A stretch of 64,000 bases of DNA from Desulfobacter sp. (GTDB lineage Bacteria > Desulfobacterota > Desulfobacteria > Desulfobacterales > Desulfobacteraceae), in NCBI GenBank assembly GCA_028768525.1, contig CP054837.1:1532001-1596000 (forward strand), in the 5' to 3' direction. The position numbers and the translations under genes are program-made. Shown piece by piece: positions 1 to 8,480 of the stretch (position 1 is the first letter of the stretch; each line of letters starts with the position of its first letter). The notes below the pieces were generated by a model. That model did no database searches. It had not been told where the DNA came from and was given only the letters and a program-made list of their open reading frames with translations.

Positions 1-19
1 TAACAAGGAGTTTAAGTCA

Positions 20-802
20 GTGAGTCTGAAACTTGCATTCGGCGGCAAGGGTGGCGTGGGCAAAACCACGGTCACCTCTCTTATCGCCAGAACCATCGCA
101 GCACTAGAAAAAGAGACAAGCGTGATTGCTATTGATGCGGACCCCGTGGCCAACCTGGCCGCTGGTTTGGGCATTGACGAAACAGAACCCATTACACCGG
201 TGGCGGAACTCTCGGACCTCATCGCCGAGCGGACCGGGGCCCAGCCCGGGACCATGGGGGGATTTTTCACCCTCAACCCCAAGGTAGACGATATCCCTGA
301 GCGGTTCTCCATTGAAAAGGACGGTGTAAAATTATTGGTCATGGGCACGGTCCAGCAGGGCGGCGGAGGTTGCATCTGCCCGGAGGCCACGATTCTAAAG
401 GCCCTGATGAACCATCTGGTCCTGGCCCGGAACGAAGTGGTGGTCATGGACATGGAAGCCGGGGTCGAACACCTGGGCCGGGCAACCTCAGGATCGGTGG
501 ATGCCCTTGTGGTCGTTGTCAATCCCGGAAAACGCAGCCGGGTGGCAGCGGATAAAATCAGGAAACTGGGGCAGGACATCGGCATAAAAAACATTGTGGT
601 GCTGGGCAACCGGGTCAGATCGGAGGAAGACAAAGCCCTGATCCGGGAAAGCATGGCCGACTATGACATCCTGGGATTCCTCCCGGAACTGGATGAAATT
701 GTCCAGTCAGACCGTGACGGCTCCCGCCCCTTTGACGACATCAGCACCATCCCCGCAGAACTCAGGGAAATTGCAGAAAAACTAATTGCGCTGGATAAAT
801 AA
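20..802 (+). CDS. cooC: CooC-type CODH nickel-insertion ATPase
   Basis: Cytoplasmic P-loop ATPase of the MinD/CooC family, known to help insert nickel into the C-cluster of carbon monoxide dehydrogenase. The deviant Walker A GGKGGVGKTT lies at residues 8-17. The metal-binding Cys-Ile-Cys pair typical of CooC is at residues 118-120, and a VVVMDMEAG Walker-B-like segment follows near residue 140. Length (260 aa) is normal. The start is GTG at 20, nine bases after AAGGAG at 5-10. No CODH gene is present, so its partner probably lies upstream of the window. A general NifH/MinD-like ATPase is the alternative, but the Cys pair favours CooC. Confidence 0.88.
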   Translation: MSLKLAFGGKGGVGKTTVTSLIARTIAALEKETSVIAIDADPVANLAAGLGIDETEPITPVAELSDLIAERTGAQPGTMGGFFTLNPKVDDIPERFSIEKDGVKLLVMGTVQQGGGGCICPEATILKALMNHLVLARNEVVVMDMEAGVEHLGRATSGSVDALVVVVNPGKRSRVAADKIRKLGQDIGIKNIVVLGNRVRSEEDKALIRESMADYDILGFLPELDEIVQSDRDGSRPFDDISTIPAELREIAEKLIALDK

Positions 803-803
803 G

Positions 804-865
804 CGTCGTGATCTTTGTGTCCTTTGTGAGGAATGAACTGATCCCCCGAAGGACACAGAGGACGC
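804..865. terminator. Long imperfect hairpin between convergent genes
   Basis: Bases 813-825 pair with 848-860 over 13 positions with two G-U pairs, and GCGTC at 804-808 pairs with GACGC at 861-865 outside them. It starts directly after the cooC stop and is followed by an A/T-rich run, so it may end transcription from both sides. The TGTGTCCTT core may also be a dispersed repeat. Confidence 0.5.
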
Positions 866-871
866 AAAATT

Positions 872-1888
872 TTATTTGGCTTCCATGGCGGCGATGGTGG
901 TATCCAGCATCCGGTTCGAATACCCCCACTCATTGTCAAACCAGGCCTGAACCTTGACCATCCGACGCCCCGCCACCCGGGTCTGGGGCAGATCCACAAT
1001 GGAAGATCTGGGATCATGGTTAAAATCGCAGGAGACCAGTTCCTCGTCGGACACCCCTAAAATACCCGACAATTCATTTTCCGCCGCCGTGCACAGCATC
1101 CGGTTTACCGCCTCCACGCTGGTGGGGGCATGGACATTGACGGTGATATCCATGATGGAGACATTGACGGTGGGCACCCGGATGGCCAGGGTTTCGAATT
1201 TCCCGTCCAGGTGGGGAAGAATCCTGCCGATTCCCTTTTCAAGGGAGGTGCTCACAGGAATGATGGACTGAAGTGCCGACCGGGTTTTCCGCAGGTCCTT
1301 GTTATACGCGTCGATCACGGGCTGGTCATGCATGGCAGAATGGATGGTGGTTACGGTGCCGCATTCAATGCCCAGGCTCCGGTCCACCACATCCAAAATC
1401 GGGATAAGGCAGTTTGTGGTGCACGATGCATTGGAAATGATTGAGTGGTAAGGTTTCAGGGCCTGATGGTTTATCCCGTAGACAACGGTGGCGTCCATCT
1501 CATCCTTGGCCGGGTGGGAATAGATCACCTTATAAGCCCCGGAAAGAAAATGGAGTTCGGCCGCCTCACGGTCATTGAAAATACCGGTGCAGTCCAGGAC
1601 CACATCCACATTCAAATCCTTCCAGGGCAGATTAACAATATTCTTTTCCTGGAAGAGATGAATGAAATCATCCCCGATCATCATGCCACGGCCCGCCTCT
1701 TTCACCTCTCCGGGAAACCGCCCGTGGGTGGAGTCAAACCGGGTCAGGTGATAAATGGTACCCGGCCGGGCCGTCTCATTAATGGCCACAAGGTTCAGTT
1801 TCTCCCTGAACCGTTCCGATTCATACATGGCCCGTGCCACGCACCGCCCTATCCTGCCGTATCCGTTGATTGCAATATTGTATTTCAT
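872..1888 (-). CDS. epd: Erythrose-4-phosphate / glyceraldehyde-3-phosphate dehydrogenase
   Basis: NAD-dependent aldehyde dehydrogenase of the GAPDH fold (338 aa), cytoplasmic. The Rossmann motif INGYGRIGR is at residues 7-15, the catalytic Cys is in SNASCTTNC (Cys156) and the active-site His is His183 in TIHSAMHDQP. The SAMHDQPVIDAY stretch, the LRKTRSALQSIIP region and the FNHDPRSSIVD segment resemble Epd of pyridoxal-phosphate biosynthesis more than glycolytic GapA, but a glycolytic or gluconeogenic role cannot be excluded from sequence alone. An in-frame start further upstream exists, but ATG at 1888 is chosen because GGGGGGAG lies just before it and the fold begins there. Convergent with cooC. 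Confidence 0.8.
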   Translation of the reverse strand: MKYNIAINGYGRIGRCVARAMYESERFREKLNLVAINETARPGTIYHLTRFDSTHGRFPGEVKEAGRGMMIGDDFIHLFQEKNIVNLPWKDLNVDVVLDCTGIFNDREAAELHFLSGAYKVIYSHPAKDEMDATVVYGINHQALKPYHSIISNASCTTNCLIPILDVVDRSLGIECGTVTTIHSAMHDQPVIDAYNKDLRKTRSALQSIIPVSTSLEKGIGRILPHLDGKFETLAIRVPTVNVSIMDITVNVHAPTSVEAVNRMLCTAAENELSGILGVSDEELVSCDFNHDPRSSIVDLPQTRVAGRRMVKVQAWFDNEWGYSNRMLDTTIAAMEAK

Positions 1889-2285
1889 ACCTGCTCCCCC
1901 CAGGAATAGCTCCGGGGCTGTTTGTCCCATCCCAAGGAGATGGTATACCACAATCCGGTTTTTAATTTAACCCCGTGGTCGAATCATTTTTTACCCCGAT
2001 GTTCACCAATGACAGGTGTCAGTTGAATAGGCGGGCCATATGTCTATCCCCCCCGGTTCAGGGTTCTCTTTCAGGGGCGCTTTTGATCTTCCCATGACCG
2101 CTTTCAGGCCGGCCGGACAGTCATGCTGTCATACATTCAGGGCACCCCCCTGATCTTTGGTTGTTTGTGCACTCTGTTTCCGGTATCCTTAAAATAATCC
2201 AAGGCCCGCCATGACCCTTTAAATGCCGAGACAATCGCCAGGCAATTCATGGTAAATGAATCGCTTTCTGAAAACCGGAGTTTTT
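1889..2285. other. Intergenic region, no gene seen
   Basis: Divergent spacer between the dehydrogenase (minus) and the hydrolase (plus). It should hold promoters for both, but I could not assign a convincing -35/-10 pair. No RNA gene or repeat was recognised. Confidence 0.5.
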
Positions 2286-3131
2286 ATGACATACATAGAT
2301 TGCAGCGCCAAAGACGACCTGATGGAACTCGAAACCCGAAGCGGCTACCGCAAATCAGAGATGAGCCAGTGGTTCAAGGCCGAAACCCGGAATCCAGAGG
2401 CAGTGGTGCTTTTAATCCACGGCCTCAACCAGAAACCCTCCAAATGGCAGGCGCTTATAGATTTTTTCAACTCCCTGAAGATCCATGTATTCCGCCTGAC
2501 ACTTCAGGGACACGGCGGCGCCCCGTTTGAGGATATGATGGCGGTGGATGCAAACCGATGGCGGTCAAATTTCAGGTATGGATATTGTGAGCTTGAAAAA
2601 CGATATCCTTCAGTAAAAAAAATCCTGGTAGCGTATTCCCTCGGCGGCCTTATCTCGCAGGAATATCAACTTAGTATTGGAACGCCACTGTTTTCCGGGC
2701 AGGTTCTCCTGGCCCCCAGCCTCAGCCTGCAACCCTATGTACATCTGATCCGCCCCTTTACCCGTATCATGAAAGCCATCCCCTCACGCACCCCTGTAGA
2801 TTACCGGGCCAACCCCATTCACACCTCATCCGCAGCATATCGGGCTTTGTTCCACATGGTACGAAGCATAAATTCCAAGGCTGATTCCAGGGCTGTGAAC
2901 ATAAAAACCATTGTACTCATCCATCCAGACGATGAAGTTGTGTCCTGCAATGGTCTGAAAAATATGGTCAAAAGAAAAGGCCTGGACCGCTGGCAGGTTA
3001 AAATCATCAGAAACCATAAGAGCCGTCTTGATACAGACTTCAAGCATATGATCATTGACAGGGCCTCCCTGGGTGACAGGGGGTGGGCCTTTGTCACCCG
3101 GACCATGGGGGATTTTATCACTAGCGTCTAA
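2286..3131 (+). CDS. Alpha/beta hydrolase (serine esterase/lipase-like)
   Basis: Predicted cytoplasmic alpha/beta hydrolase of 281 aa. The oxyanion-hole HG motif is LIHGLNQKP (residues 43-51). The nucleophile elbow is AYSLGG with Ser118, where Ala replaces the usual first Gly. Candidate acid and base are Asp215/216 (IHPDDEVV) and His254 (FKHMIID). It resembles carboxylesterase or monoacylglycerol-lipase-like proteins, but the substrate is unknown. ATG 2286 is preferred over the upstream ATG 2256 because CCGGAG lies five bases before it. It stands alone, with no operon partner downstream on the same strand close by. Confidence 0.75.
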   Translation: MTYIDCSAKDDLMELETRSGYRKSEMSQWFKAETRNPEAVVLLIHGLNQKPSKWQALIDFFNSLKIHVFRLTLQGHGGAPFEDMMAVDANRWRSNFRYGYCELEKRYPSVKKILVAYSLGGLISQEYQLSIGTPLFSGQVLLAPSLSLQPYVHLIRPFTRIMKAIPSRTPVDYRANPIHTSSAAYRALFHMVRSINSKADSRAVNIKTIVLIHPDDEVVSCNGLKNMVKRKGLDRWQVKIIRNHKSRLDTDFKHMIIDRASLGDRGWAFVTRTMGDFITSV

Positions 3132-3257
3132 ATATATTCCATCTGTTTTCTTCAGATCATTTTAAACATCTCTTATTACACATTTGAGACCATTGTGTGA
3201 TATTTACGCCCTATTTTGGATTCATGACGATCACCCTTCAATAGCAAGGAGGCAATC

Positions 3258-3614
3258 ATGATGAAAAAAATATCCCTTTGGCTGAGACCCATAAGCATCC
3301 CTTTTGCGCTGGTAATTTTGGCTCTTGCCCTGTCAGGGTATCCGGTCCTTTCCATCCGTGATACCAGGGCATCTGGCACCACGGGCATGCCGGCACAAGG
3401 CAATACGCTTGAGGCCGTCTTCTATGTGACCTGATATGATGTCGGCAAATCAGCCCTGTCAGGGCTGAAAGGCATCCATCATATTCAAAACGGATTTCTT
3501 AATTCAAAAGAGATCAATCGGGTGTATTATGATCCTGCCCGGATCTCCGTTAAGGATATGGAGGCGGTCTTGAAAAGCGTCGGTACATACATCGGCACTG
3601 TGGATCAAAATTGA
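3258..3614 (+). CDS. Small secreted selenoprotein (predicted), MsrA/HMA-like fold
   Basis: Reading the TGA at 3432-3434 as Sec59 joins two coding segments into a 118-residue protein. The first segment has a strong RBS (AAGGAGG 3246-3252, five bases before ATG 3258) and a hydrophobic N-terminal signal or anchor at residues 12-27. The second ends at TGA 3612. The Sec sits in VFYVT-U-YDVGKSAL; the spacing from Sec to the following Gly-Ile (13 residues between) matches both the CxxC-second-Cys-to-GV spacing of heavy-metal-associated domains and the catalytic-Cys-to-GV spacing of methionine sulfoxide reductase A. The later VYYDPARISVKDMEAVL fits either family. A stem-loop suited to bacterial SECIS follows. 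No second Cys or Sec is present. Function is not established: a thiol/selenol reductase or metal-binding protein is possible. Confidence 0.7.
3450..3468 (+). promoter_or_regulatory. Candidate bacterial SECIS, small selenoprotein
   Basis: Perfect 8-bp stem TCAGCCCT/AGGGCTGA with a GTC loop. There are 23 bases between the TGA and the loop, and a G opens the loop, within the known bacterial SECIS pattern. Confidence 0.65.
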
Positions 3615-3832
3615 TGGCCTCCAATTGATGGCCTTCATGGGGATAGGAAAAAGAAGGCTTTTAAATTGAACGCGCATTCCCTATATTTGCCCTAGGATTC
3701 CAGGATATGGAAAAAATAGGCCAAGGCAATGCTGCCCCTGGCAGTGTTGGGACATGATATTGAAACCCTGGAAACAGGGTTTCAGGCAGAAGACATTCTC
3801 GATTTTTAGAATGCTTTGACAGGAGATCGTAA
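3615..3832. other. Intergenic with a perfect GAAA-loop hairpin
   Basis: At 3761-3784 a perfect 10-bp stem TGAAACCCTG/CAGGGTTTCA closes on a GAAA tetraloop, about 50 bases before the next gene. No U-run follows, so a simple intrinsic terminator is unlikely. It could be a leader structure or part of a dispersed repeat. Confidence 0.5.
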
Positions 3833-4555
3833 ATGAGTATGTATTACGAGGAATTGGATTATCGGAAGACCCCCTTGGGGGATTTGATGTTGCGGCGCAG
3901 GCGGTCTGTACAGCTTCAGGGACTTGATATCTATGAAGTAAAACTCGGGGACCATTTTCTCATGTCAAGTTTGTTCCATGAGTCGGAGGTTCAATTGTCC
4001 AGATTGGGCCTGGGCATGCTGGGGGAGAAGGATCTTGATGTATTGGTGGGCGGCCTCGGCCTCGGATATACAGCTGCCGCGGCCTTGGAAGACCAGCGTG
4101 TGAAATCGCTTATGGTTGTGGAGTATATGCAGGGGGTTATAGAATGGCACCAAACCGGTCTTGTCCCCTTGGGTGAGACCATAACCAACGATAGCCGGTG
4201 CCGCCTGATCCAAGGTGATTTCTTTGCGCTATCCCGGGATGTGTCCATTGGGTTTGATCCTGAAAACCCGGGGAATAAGTACGATGCCATTCTATTGGAT
4301 ATTGATCACACCCCCACCCATCTCCTTAATCAAACAAATAAACGATTCTATACAAAAAAAGGATTGGAGGAGGCGGCGACCCATTTAAAACCAGGCGGCG
4401 TATTTGCCCTGTGGTCGGACAGTGAACCGGAGTCAGCATTCGAGGCCCACCTGGAAAAGGTGTTCAAACGAGTAGAGGCGCATATGGTCCAGTTTGACAA
4501 TCCCTTCACCGGCAGCCCATGTGGCAATACCGTTTACCTGGCACAAGTTGAATAA
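3833..4555 (+). CDS. Spermidine-synthase-like SAM-fold protein
   Basis: 240-aa cytoplasmic protein with the class I methyltransferase/polyamine synthase fold. VLVGGLGLGYTAAAAL (about residues 71-86) is the nucleotide-binding glycine loop, VVEYM the acidic strand-2 end, RLIQGDFF and YDAILLDIDHTP the following strands. This arrangement is shared with SpeE-like proteins annotated as spermidine synthases, but the classic SpeE substrate-site Asp pair cannot be confirmed here. The start at 3833 follows AGGAG by seven bases. Monocistronic as far as seen. It may act on a polyamine or another small molecule. Confidence 0.7.
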   Translation: MSMYYEELDYRKTPLGDLMLRRRRSVQLQGLDIYEVKLGDHFLMSSLFHESEVQLSRLGLGMLGEKDLDVLVGGLGLGYTAAAALEDQRVKSLMVVEYMQGVIEWHQTGLVPLGETITNDSRCRLIQGDFFALSRDVSIGFDPENPGNKYDAILLDIDHTPTHLLNQTNKRFYTKKGLEEAATHLKPGGVFALWSDSEPESAFEAHLEKVFKRVEAHMVQFDNPFTGSPCGNTVYLAQVE

Positions 4556-4657
4556 TCCCCCTCACGGAAGGACCTGGCCGCCGGACAGGCGGATAAAACC
4601 CACAGGGAGGGCGGCTATGGTCCTAGTACAATATGAAAAAAACAACATATTTCTTAC

Positions 4658-4686
4658 TTGACTTAACTACGTGAAAAAATAATACT
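4658..4686 (+). promoter_or_regulatory. Candidate sigma-70 promoter
   Basis: TTGACT at 4658-4663 and AATACT at 4681-4686 are 17 bases apart, in an AT-rich stretch about 90 bases upstream of the gene at 4773. Confidence 0.4.
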
Positions 4687-4772
4687 GTAACGGTTATACG
4701 GTATGTATCTATTTCAATGAAATCGACAAAACCCATCCCACGGGGGACTCAAGAAAAAATCGGCAGAGGGGA

Positions 4773-5321
4773 ATGAAAAGGATATCCGTACATATCATAA
4801 TCATCCTGCTGTGGATGGTGCCGGCCTGGCCCAGCTATACGGCGAAAAGCTTTAAGGAAGAGGCATCGGCTAGTTCTGATGCAGGACCTGAATCCCTTTT
4901 TTTAAGCCAGATACCCACCGTTGCCGAGCAGTTCATCGGCATGCCTTTTAAAATGGGCGGCAGGCCCTCCAGCACAGGGACAACCGACAACTCATCCCTC
5001 TTTTACGCCATTTACACCACGGCGGCCCAAAACGCCGGACTGACGTATACCCGGGCGTACCTTCCCATGAAATACCTGGTGAAGAACATGGTGCCCGTTA
5101 ATCCGGAAGCGGTCCGGAACGGCGATCTCATCGTACTGAACAATAATCTTGCCGCCATGGTCTACCGGGTTGGGATGTCCGGACGCATGCACTTTATCTA
5201 TGCCTCACAAAAAAGGCAGCAGGTGATTTCCTTCCACAGCGGCAACCTGGTTTACCAGGCCTATTGGCTGGAACACCTCAAAGGATTTTTCAGGCTCAAA
5301 AAAGATATGCTCCAGCCCTGA
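4773..5321 (+). CDS. Secreted NlpC/P60-like protein lacking the catalytic Cys
   Basis: 182 aa with an N-terminal signal peptide (hydrophobic residues 6-20). The stretch AEQFIGMPFKMGGRP followed by GTTDNSSLFYAIY aligns with the NlpC/P60 pattern of a GxPYxxGG turn followed by the active-site DCSG, but the catalytic Cys is replaced by Asn (DNSS). GDLIVLNNN and MHFIYAS resemble the later GDLV and HVGIY segments. It may bind rather than cleave peptidoglycan peptides. The family call rests on motif spacing only. RBS GAGGGG lies directly upstream, and radC follows 34 bases downstream. Confidence 0.55.
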   Translation: MKRISVHIIIILLWMVPAWPSYTAKSFKEEASASSDAGPESLFLSQIPTVAEQFIGMPFKMGGRPSSTGTTDNSSLFYAIYTTAAQNAGLTYTRAYLPMKYLVKNMVPVNPEAVRNGDLIVLNNNLAAMVYRVGMSGRMHFIYASQKRQQVISFHSGNLVYQAYWLEHLKGFFRLKKDMLQP

Positions 5322-5355
5322 AAGCAACACAGGGGGTCAGTCAAAAGAGGGCGAT

Positions 5356-6015
5356 ATGCCAAAGCTAAAAAACCTGCCCGAGCATCTCAGGCCCAGGGAA
5401 AAACTCCTGGACAGGGGGGCTCAATCCCTTTCCGATAAAGAGCTGCTGGCCCTGGTCCTGGGACGCGGGACGGCCAGGCACGATGTCTTATCCCTTTCAG
5501 AGAAACTCATTCCCATCATCGACGAAAAAGGGGGCGCACTGACCCTGGCGGATCTCACGAAGGTGCCCGGAATCGGAAGGGCCGGCGCCGCTAAACTGGT
5601 GGCCGCTTTTGAGTTTGCCAGGCGGCGGATCAAGCCCCGGGGCCTAAAAATACAACGGCCCCAGGAGATCCTGCCCCTGATCCGCCACTACGGGGACCGG
5701 CAGCAGGAACACTTTCTATCGGTATCTTTAAACGGGGCCAATGAAGTCATGGCCGTACGGGTGGTGACCATCGGCCTGGTGAACAAAAGCCAGGTCCACC
5801 CCAGGGAGGTTTTCTCAGACCTCATCGCCGAACGGGCCGCCGGCCTCATTGCCGCCCACAACCACCCTTCAGGCGACCTGTCCCCGTCAACGGAAGACCG
5901 GGAGGTGACCCGGCGGCTAAAGGAGGCCGGCACCCTGCTGGGAATCCCCCTCATGGATCATATTATTTTCCATGGCAGCGATTTTTATTCCTTTGCCGCC
6001 CATAATTTATTATGA
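5356..6015 (+). CDS. radC: RadC family protein (JAMM/MPN domain)
   Basis: 219 aa, typical RadC. An N-terminal helix-hairpin-helix region includes KVPGIGRAGAAKL (about residues 68-80), followed by the JAMM metalloprotease-like motif AAHNHPSGD with a downstream Asp in STEDREV (residues about 170-188). Despite the historical name, a direct DNA-repair function is not established; it is commonly conserved and often linked to mobile DNA. The IS element is inserted only a few bases after the stop codon. Confidence 0.93.
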   Translation: MPKLKNLPEHLRPREKLLDRGAQSLSDKELLALVLGRGTARHDVLSLSEKLIPIIDEKGGALTLADLTKVPGIGRAGAAKLVAAFEFARRRIKPRGLKIQRPQEILPLIRHYGDRQQEHFLSVSLNGANEVMAVRVVTIGLVNKSQVHPREVFSDLIAERAAGLIAAHNHPSGDLSPSTEDREVTRRLKEAGTLLGIPLMDHIIFHGSDFYSFAAHNLL

Positions 6016-6021
6016 TTTTAT

Positions 6022-6032
6022 ATTTGGGTTCA
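6022..6032. repeat. Left target-site duplication of the IS
   Basis: ATTTGGGTTCA, an identical copy of 7437-7447 on the other side of the element. Its length (11 bp) fits IS4-family insertion. Confidence 0.85.
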
Positions 6033-7436
6033 TTACTGTCCAAAATAAATTGCAATCCGAATTTTTTGTCATCAAAAACCCTTTTAATCACGCATCAGGT
6101 TTGCATTTCAAAAAACAGGTCCCAATTTTCGTTCCCTATATTTTCAGAACCTTTTAAAAGGCAATTCCATCTGTACTGGCGGTGGGGTCGTCGGCACGGT
6201 CTCAAACGGTTTATCGAGCCATTTCCAAAGATCCCTGTAGCTGAACAGGTTCCATCTCAAAAAAGCGATCAAGTTGGATAAAGACCAACCAAATTTTGAT
6301 TTGAGTTGTAGAAATTTGATCAGCAGCATGGCAATTAATGCTGTCCAAATCTGTGTGTACAAGGCATTCTCACTCGTTCCGACAAAGGTCTTGATTCTCA
6401 GATTCTGTTTTATGGCCTTGAAAAACAATTCGATTTGCCAGCGATCCTTATAGATAGACGAGATGGTGGTTGCTCCGAATTTATAATGATTTGTCAGCAA
6501 AATGATTTCCCGCTGGTTATCCGCATCCCAAACAACGATTCTCCGCAATATGAATGGACATGCTTTCCGGGCATTGTGGCCGGTAAACTTGATCATTTCA
6601 TCTGAGAGAATGTTTCTCCGAAGAGGTAGCTCACGCTCTGATAACACCTCATAAGCTGCATTGGTTTTCAGCCTGGTCACAAAAAATACATCTTGTGCTG
6701 TCCAGGAAGCAAACAGGCTGTAATCGTTATATCCACGGTCCATTGTGATAATTGATCCTGGTGCGAGCGGGAATCTTTTGGCATATTTGGATTCGTGATT
6801 CTTGCCATTTGATATGTAAGCATAGGAAGGCAGGTAGCCATCATGATCCAGTAGCAGATGAAGTTTAACGGCACCTTTCGTACGACGGAATTCTGCCCAG
6901 GGGAAAAGACTGAGACACAAGGATATTGTTGTGCTGTCCAAAGAAAGCAGTTTGTTTTTGAACCTGAATTTGTGACCACCAGGTGAATGTTTGCGACAAA
7001 ATTCAAAGGTATCATAGAAAAGATCTTGAAACAGCTGCCATGAGCGGTTCTTATTAGCATAAGACAACGTTGATTTACTTGGCGCCGAGGATACACCGAG
7101 GTGGCGCAGTTTCCCCATGCAGCAGGCAAGGCCCCCACTGATTTCCCTCAGGCTCTTTGCCTGGGCAACTTGACAGAAAAGCATAGCAACAAAATGGTCC
7201 CAGCTTTTGAACCCCTTGGAATATCGTTCTGTTTTGTTCTTCGCTACCAGATTCATAAATTTATTACGGTTAAAAAAGGCTACCAATTGACTGAACAGAC
7301 TCGCATGACGTACCATCATTTCGGAATTCTCCTTGTTTGGGATTCTCAGGTTATTGTTTGGTCGCAACAACCATAATCTCGCAAGGAGAATTCCTACAAT
7401 ATTTTTTTACCTAAATTCCGTTTTTGGACAACAGTG
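6033..7436 (-). mobile_element. IS4-family insertion sequence, complete
   Basis: 1404-bp element bounded by the 11-bp direct repeats. The ends are imperfect inverted repeats: the left begins TTACTGTCCAAAA and the right, reversed, begins CACTGTTGTCCAAAA. One intact transposase gene fills it. Intact ends, duplication and ORF suggest a recent and possibly still active insertion, downstream of radC and upstream of the SPFH gene. Confidence 0.88.
6144..7319 (-). CDS. IS4-family transposase (DDE)
   Basis: 391 aa from the start MMVRHASLFSQL, chosen because AAGGAG lies about nine bases upstream; the frame is open 17 codons further. The N-terminal part resembles the DUF4372 domain that precedes many IS4 transposases. 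Catalytic acidic residues are visible in LSLDSTTISL (first Asp), MDRGYNDY (second Asp) and the YREK-like YKDRWQIELFFKAIKQ (Glu). It carries out cut-and-paste transposition of its own element. No frameshift or internal stop was seen. Confidence 0.93.
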   Translation of the reverse strand: MMVRHASLFSQLVAFFNRNKFMNLVAKNKTERYSKGFKSWDHFVAMLFCQVAQAKSLREISGGLACCMGKLRHLGVSSAPSKSTLSYANKNRSWQLFQDLFYDTFEFCRKHSPGGHKFRFKNKLLSLDSTTISLCLSLFPWAEFRRTKGAVKLHLLLDHDGYLPSYAYISNGKNHESKYAKRFPLAPGSIITMDRGYNDYSLFASWTAQDVFFVTRLKTNAAYEVLSERELPLRRNILSDEMIKFTGHNARKACPFILRRIVVWDADNQREIILLTNHYKFGATTISSIYKDRWQIELFFKAIKQNLRIKTFVGTSENALYTQIWTALIAMLLIKFLQLKSKFGWSLSNLIAFLRWNLFSYRDLWKWLDKPFETVPTTPPPVQMELPFKRF

Positions 7437-7447
7437 ATTTGGGTTCA
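7437..7447. repeat. Right target-site duplication of the IS
   Basis: Second copy of ATTTGGGTTCA. It sits directly before the leader of the SPFH gene. Confidence 0.85.
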
Positions 7448-7473
7448 ATTCAACTTTAATTTTCGGAGGAAAC

Positions 7474-8448
7474 ATGACTGACGCGGATTTCGGAACTTCA
7501 AAAAAAAGACGGCTGAGACCGGCACTGCTGCTCATCATCATCGCTATCATCTTTTTGGCCTTCACGGTCACCCGGTTCTTTACCACCATTCCGGCCGGCC
7601 ACGTGGGGGTGGGCACCCTCTTTGGCAAGGTCCAGGACAGTATCTACACCGAGGGTATCCATATCATCAATCCTTTGGTAAAAATCACCCTCTTCGACGC
7701 CCGCCAGAAAACCTATAAAGAGGCCATGGGCGTCCCCAGTTCAGACCAGCTTATCACCAAATTTGATTTATCTATCCAATACCGACTCATAAAGGAACAG
7801 GCCCCTGTGATGTTAAAGGAGACCGGTACCCCCAGGGAGGTTCTTGAAGTCCACATGATGCCCCTGCTCCGCAGCCAGATGCGGGAGATCGGCAAGAGTG
7901 TGCCCCGGGCGGAAAATTTTTACGAGCAGTCCGTCCAGCAGCGGATCCAGGAAGAGCTGCTGGCCAGCCTGACCACCCTGGCCCAGAAGGGCATAAAAAT
8001 TGAGAAGCTGCTCATCCGGGAGGTCACCCTGCCCAAAATCATTACCAATGCTGTGATGCGGAAAAAGGAAGCGGCCCAGGCCGCGGAAAAGGCAAAGGAA
8101 GAACTGAAAAAATTCAAGGTTGACCAGGAACGGAAAGAGGCCCAGGCCGAAGCGGAAAAACGGGCCGAACTCATCCAGGCCAACAAGAAAAAAGAGGTGA
8201 TGCTCATTGCGGCCAATGCCTCCCTGGAAGCCGCCAGGATTGAAGCCAAGGCCGTTCTGGTCAAAGCCGAAGCCGAAGCGGCCGCCAAACGCAAACTCAT
8301 TGATGCGCTCTCCCTGGAAGGTTATTTAAAACTGGAAAGCATGAAGGTGCTCAAAGACCTCCAGCAGGGCAACCACCTCATCATCATGGATCCCGATGCG
8401 GCAACCCCCCTGCCCTTCTTAAACCTGGACAAATTCAAAGGCAAATAA
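7474..8448 (+). CDS. Prohibitin-like SPFH-domain membrane protein
   Basis: 324 aa. A short basic N-terminus is followed by one transmembrane segment (about residues 15-37), then the SPFH/PHB domain starting TTIPAGHVGVGTLFGK and running to about residue 200, then a long Ala/Glu/Lys-rich coiled coil (about 200-285). Such proteins oligomerise on the membrane and are linked to quality control or membrane organisation, but the specific role here is unknown. RBS GGAGGA is seven bases before ATG. The IS inserted only about 37 bases upstream, so its native promoter may have been displaced or replaced. Confidence 0.85.
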   Translation: MTDADFGTSKKRRLRPALLLIIIAIIFLAFTVTRFFTTIPAGHVGVGTLFGKVQDSIYTEGIHIINPLVKITLFDARQKTYKEAMGVPSSDQLITKFDLSIQYRLIKEQAPVMLKETGTPREVLEVHMMPLLRSQMREIGKSVPRAENFYEQSVQQRIQEELLASLTTLAQKGIKIEKLLIREVTLPKIITNAVMRKKEAAQAAEKAKEELKKFKVDQERKEAQAEAEKRAELIQANKKKEVMLIAANASLEAARIEAKAVLVKAEAEAAAKRKLIDALSLEGYLKLESMKVLKDLQQGNHLIIMDPDAATPLPFLNLDKFKGK

Positions 8449-8480
8449 AGCGTGACGAAAACTTACCCGTTTCGCCCCCG

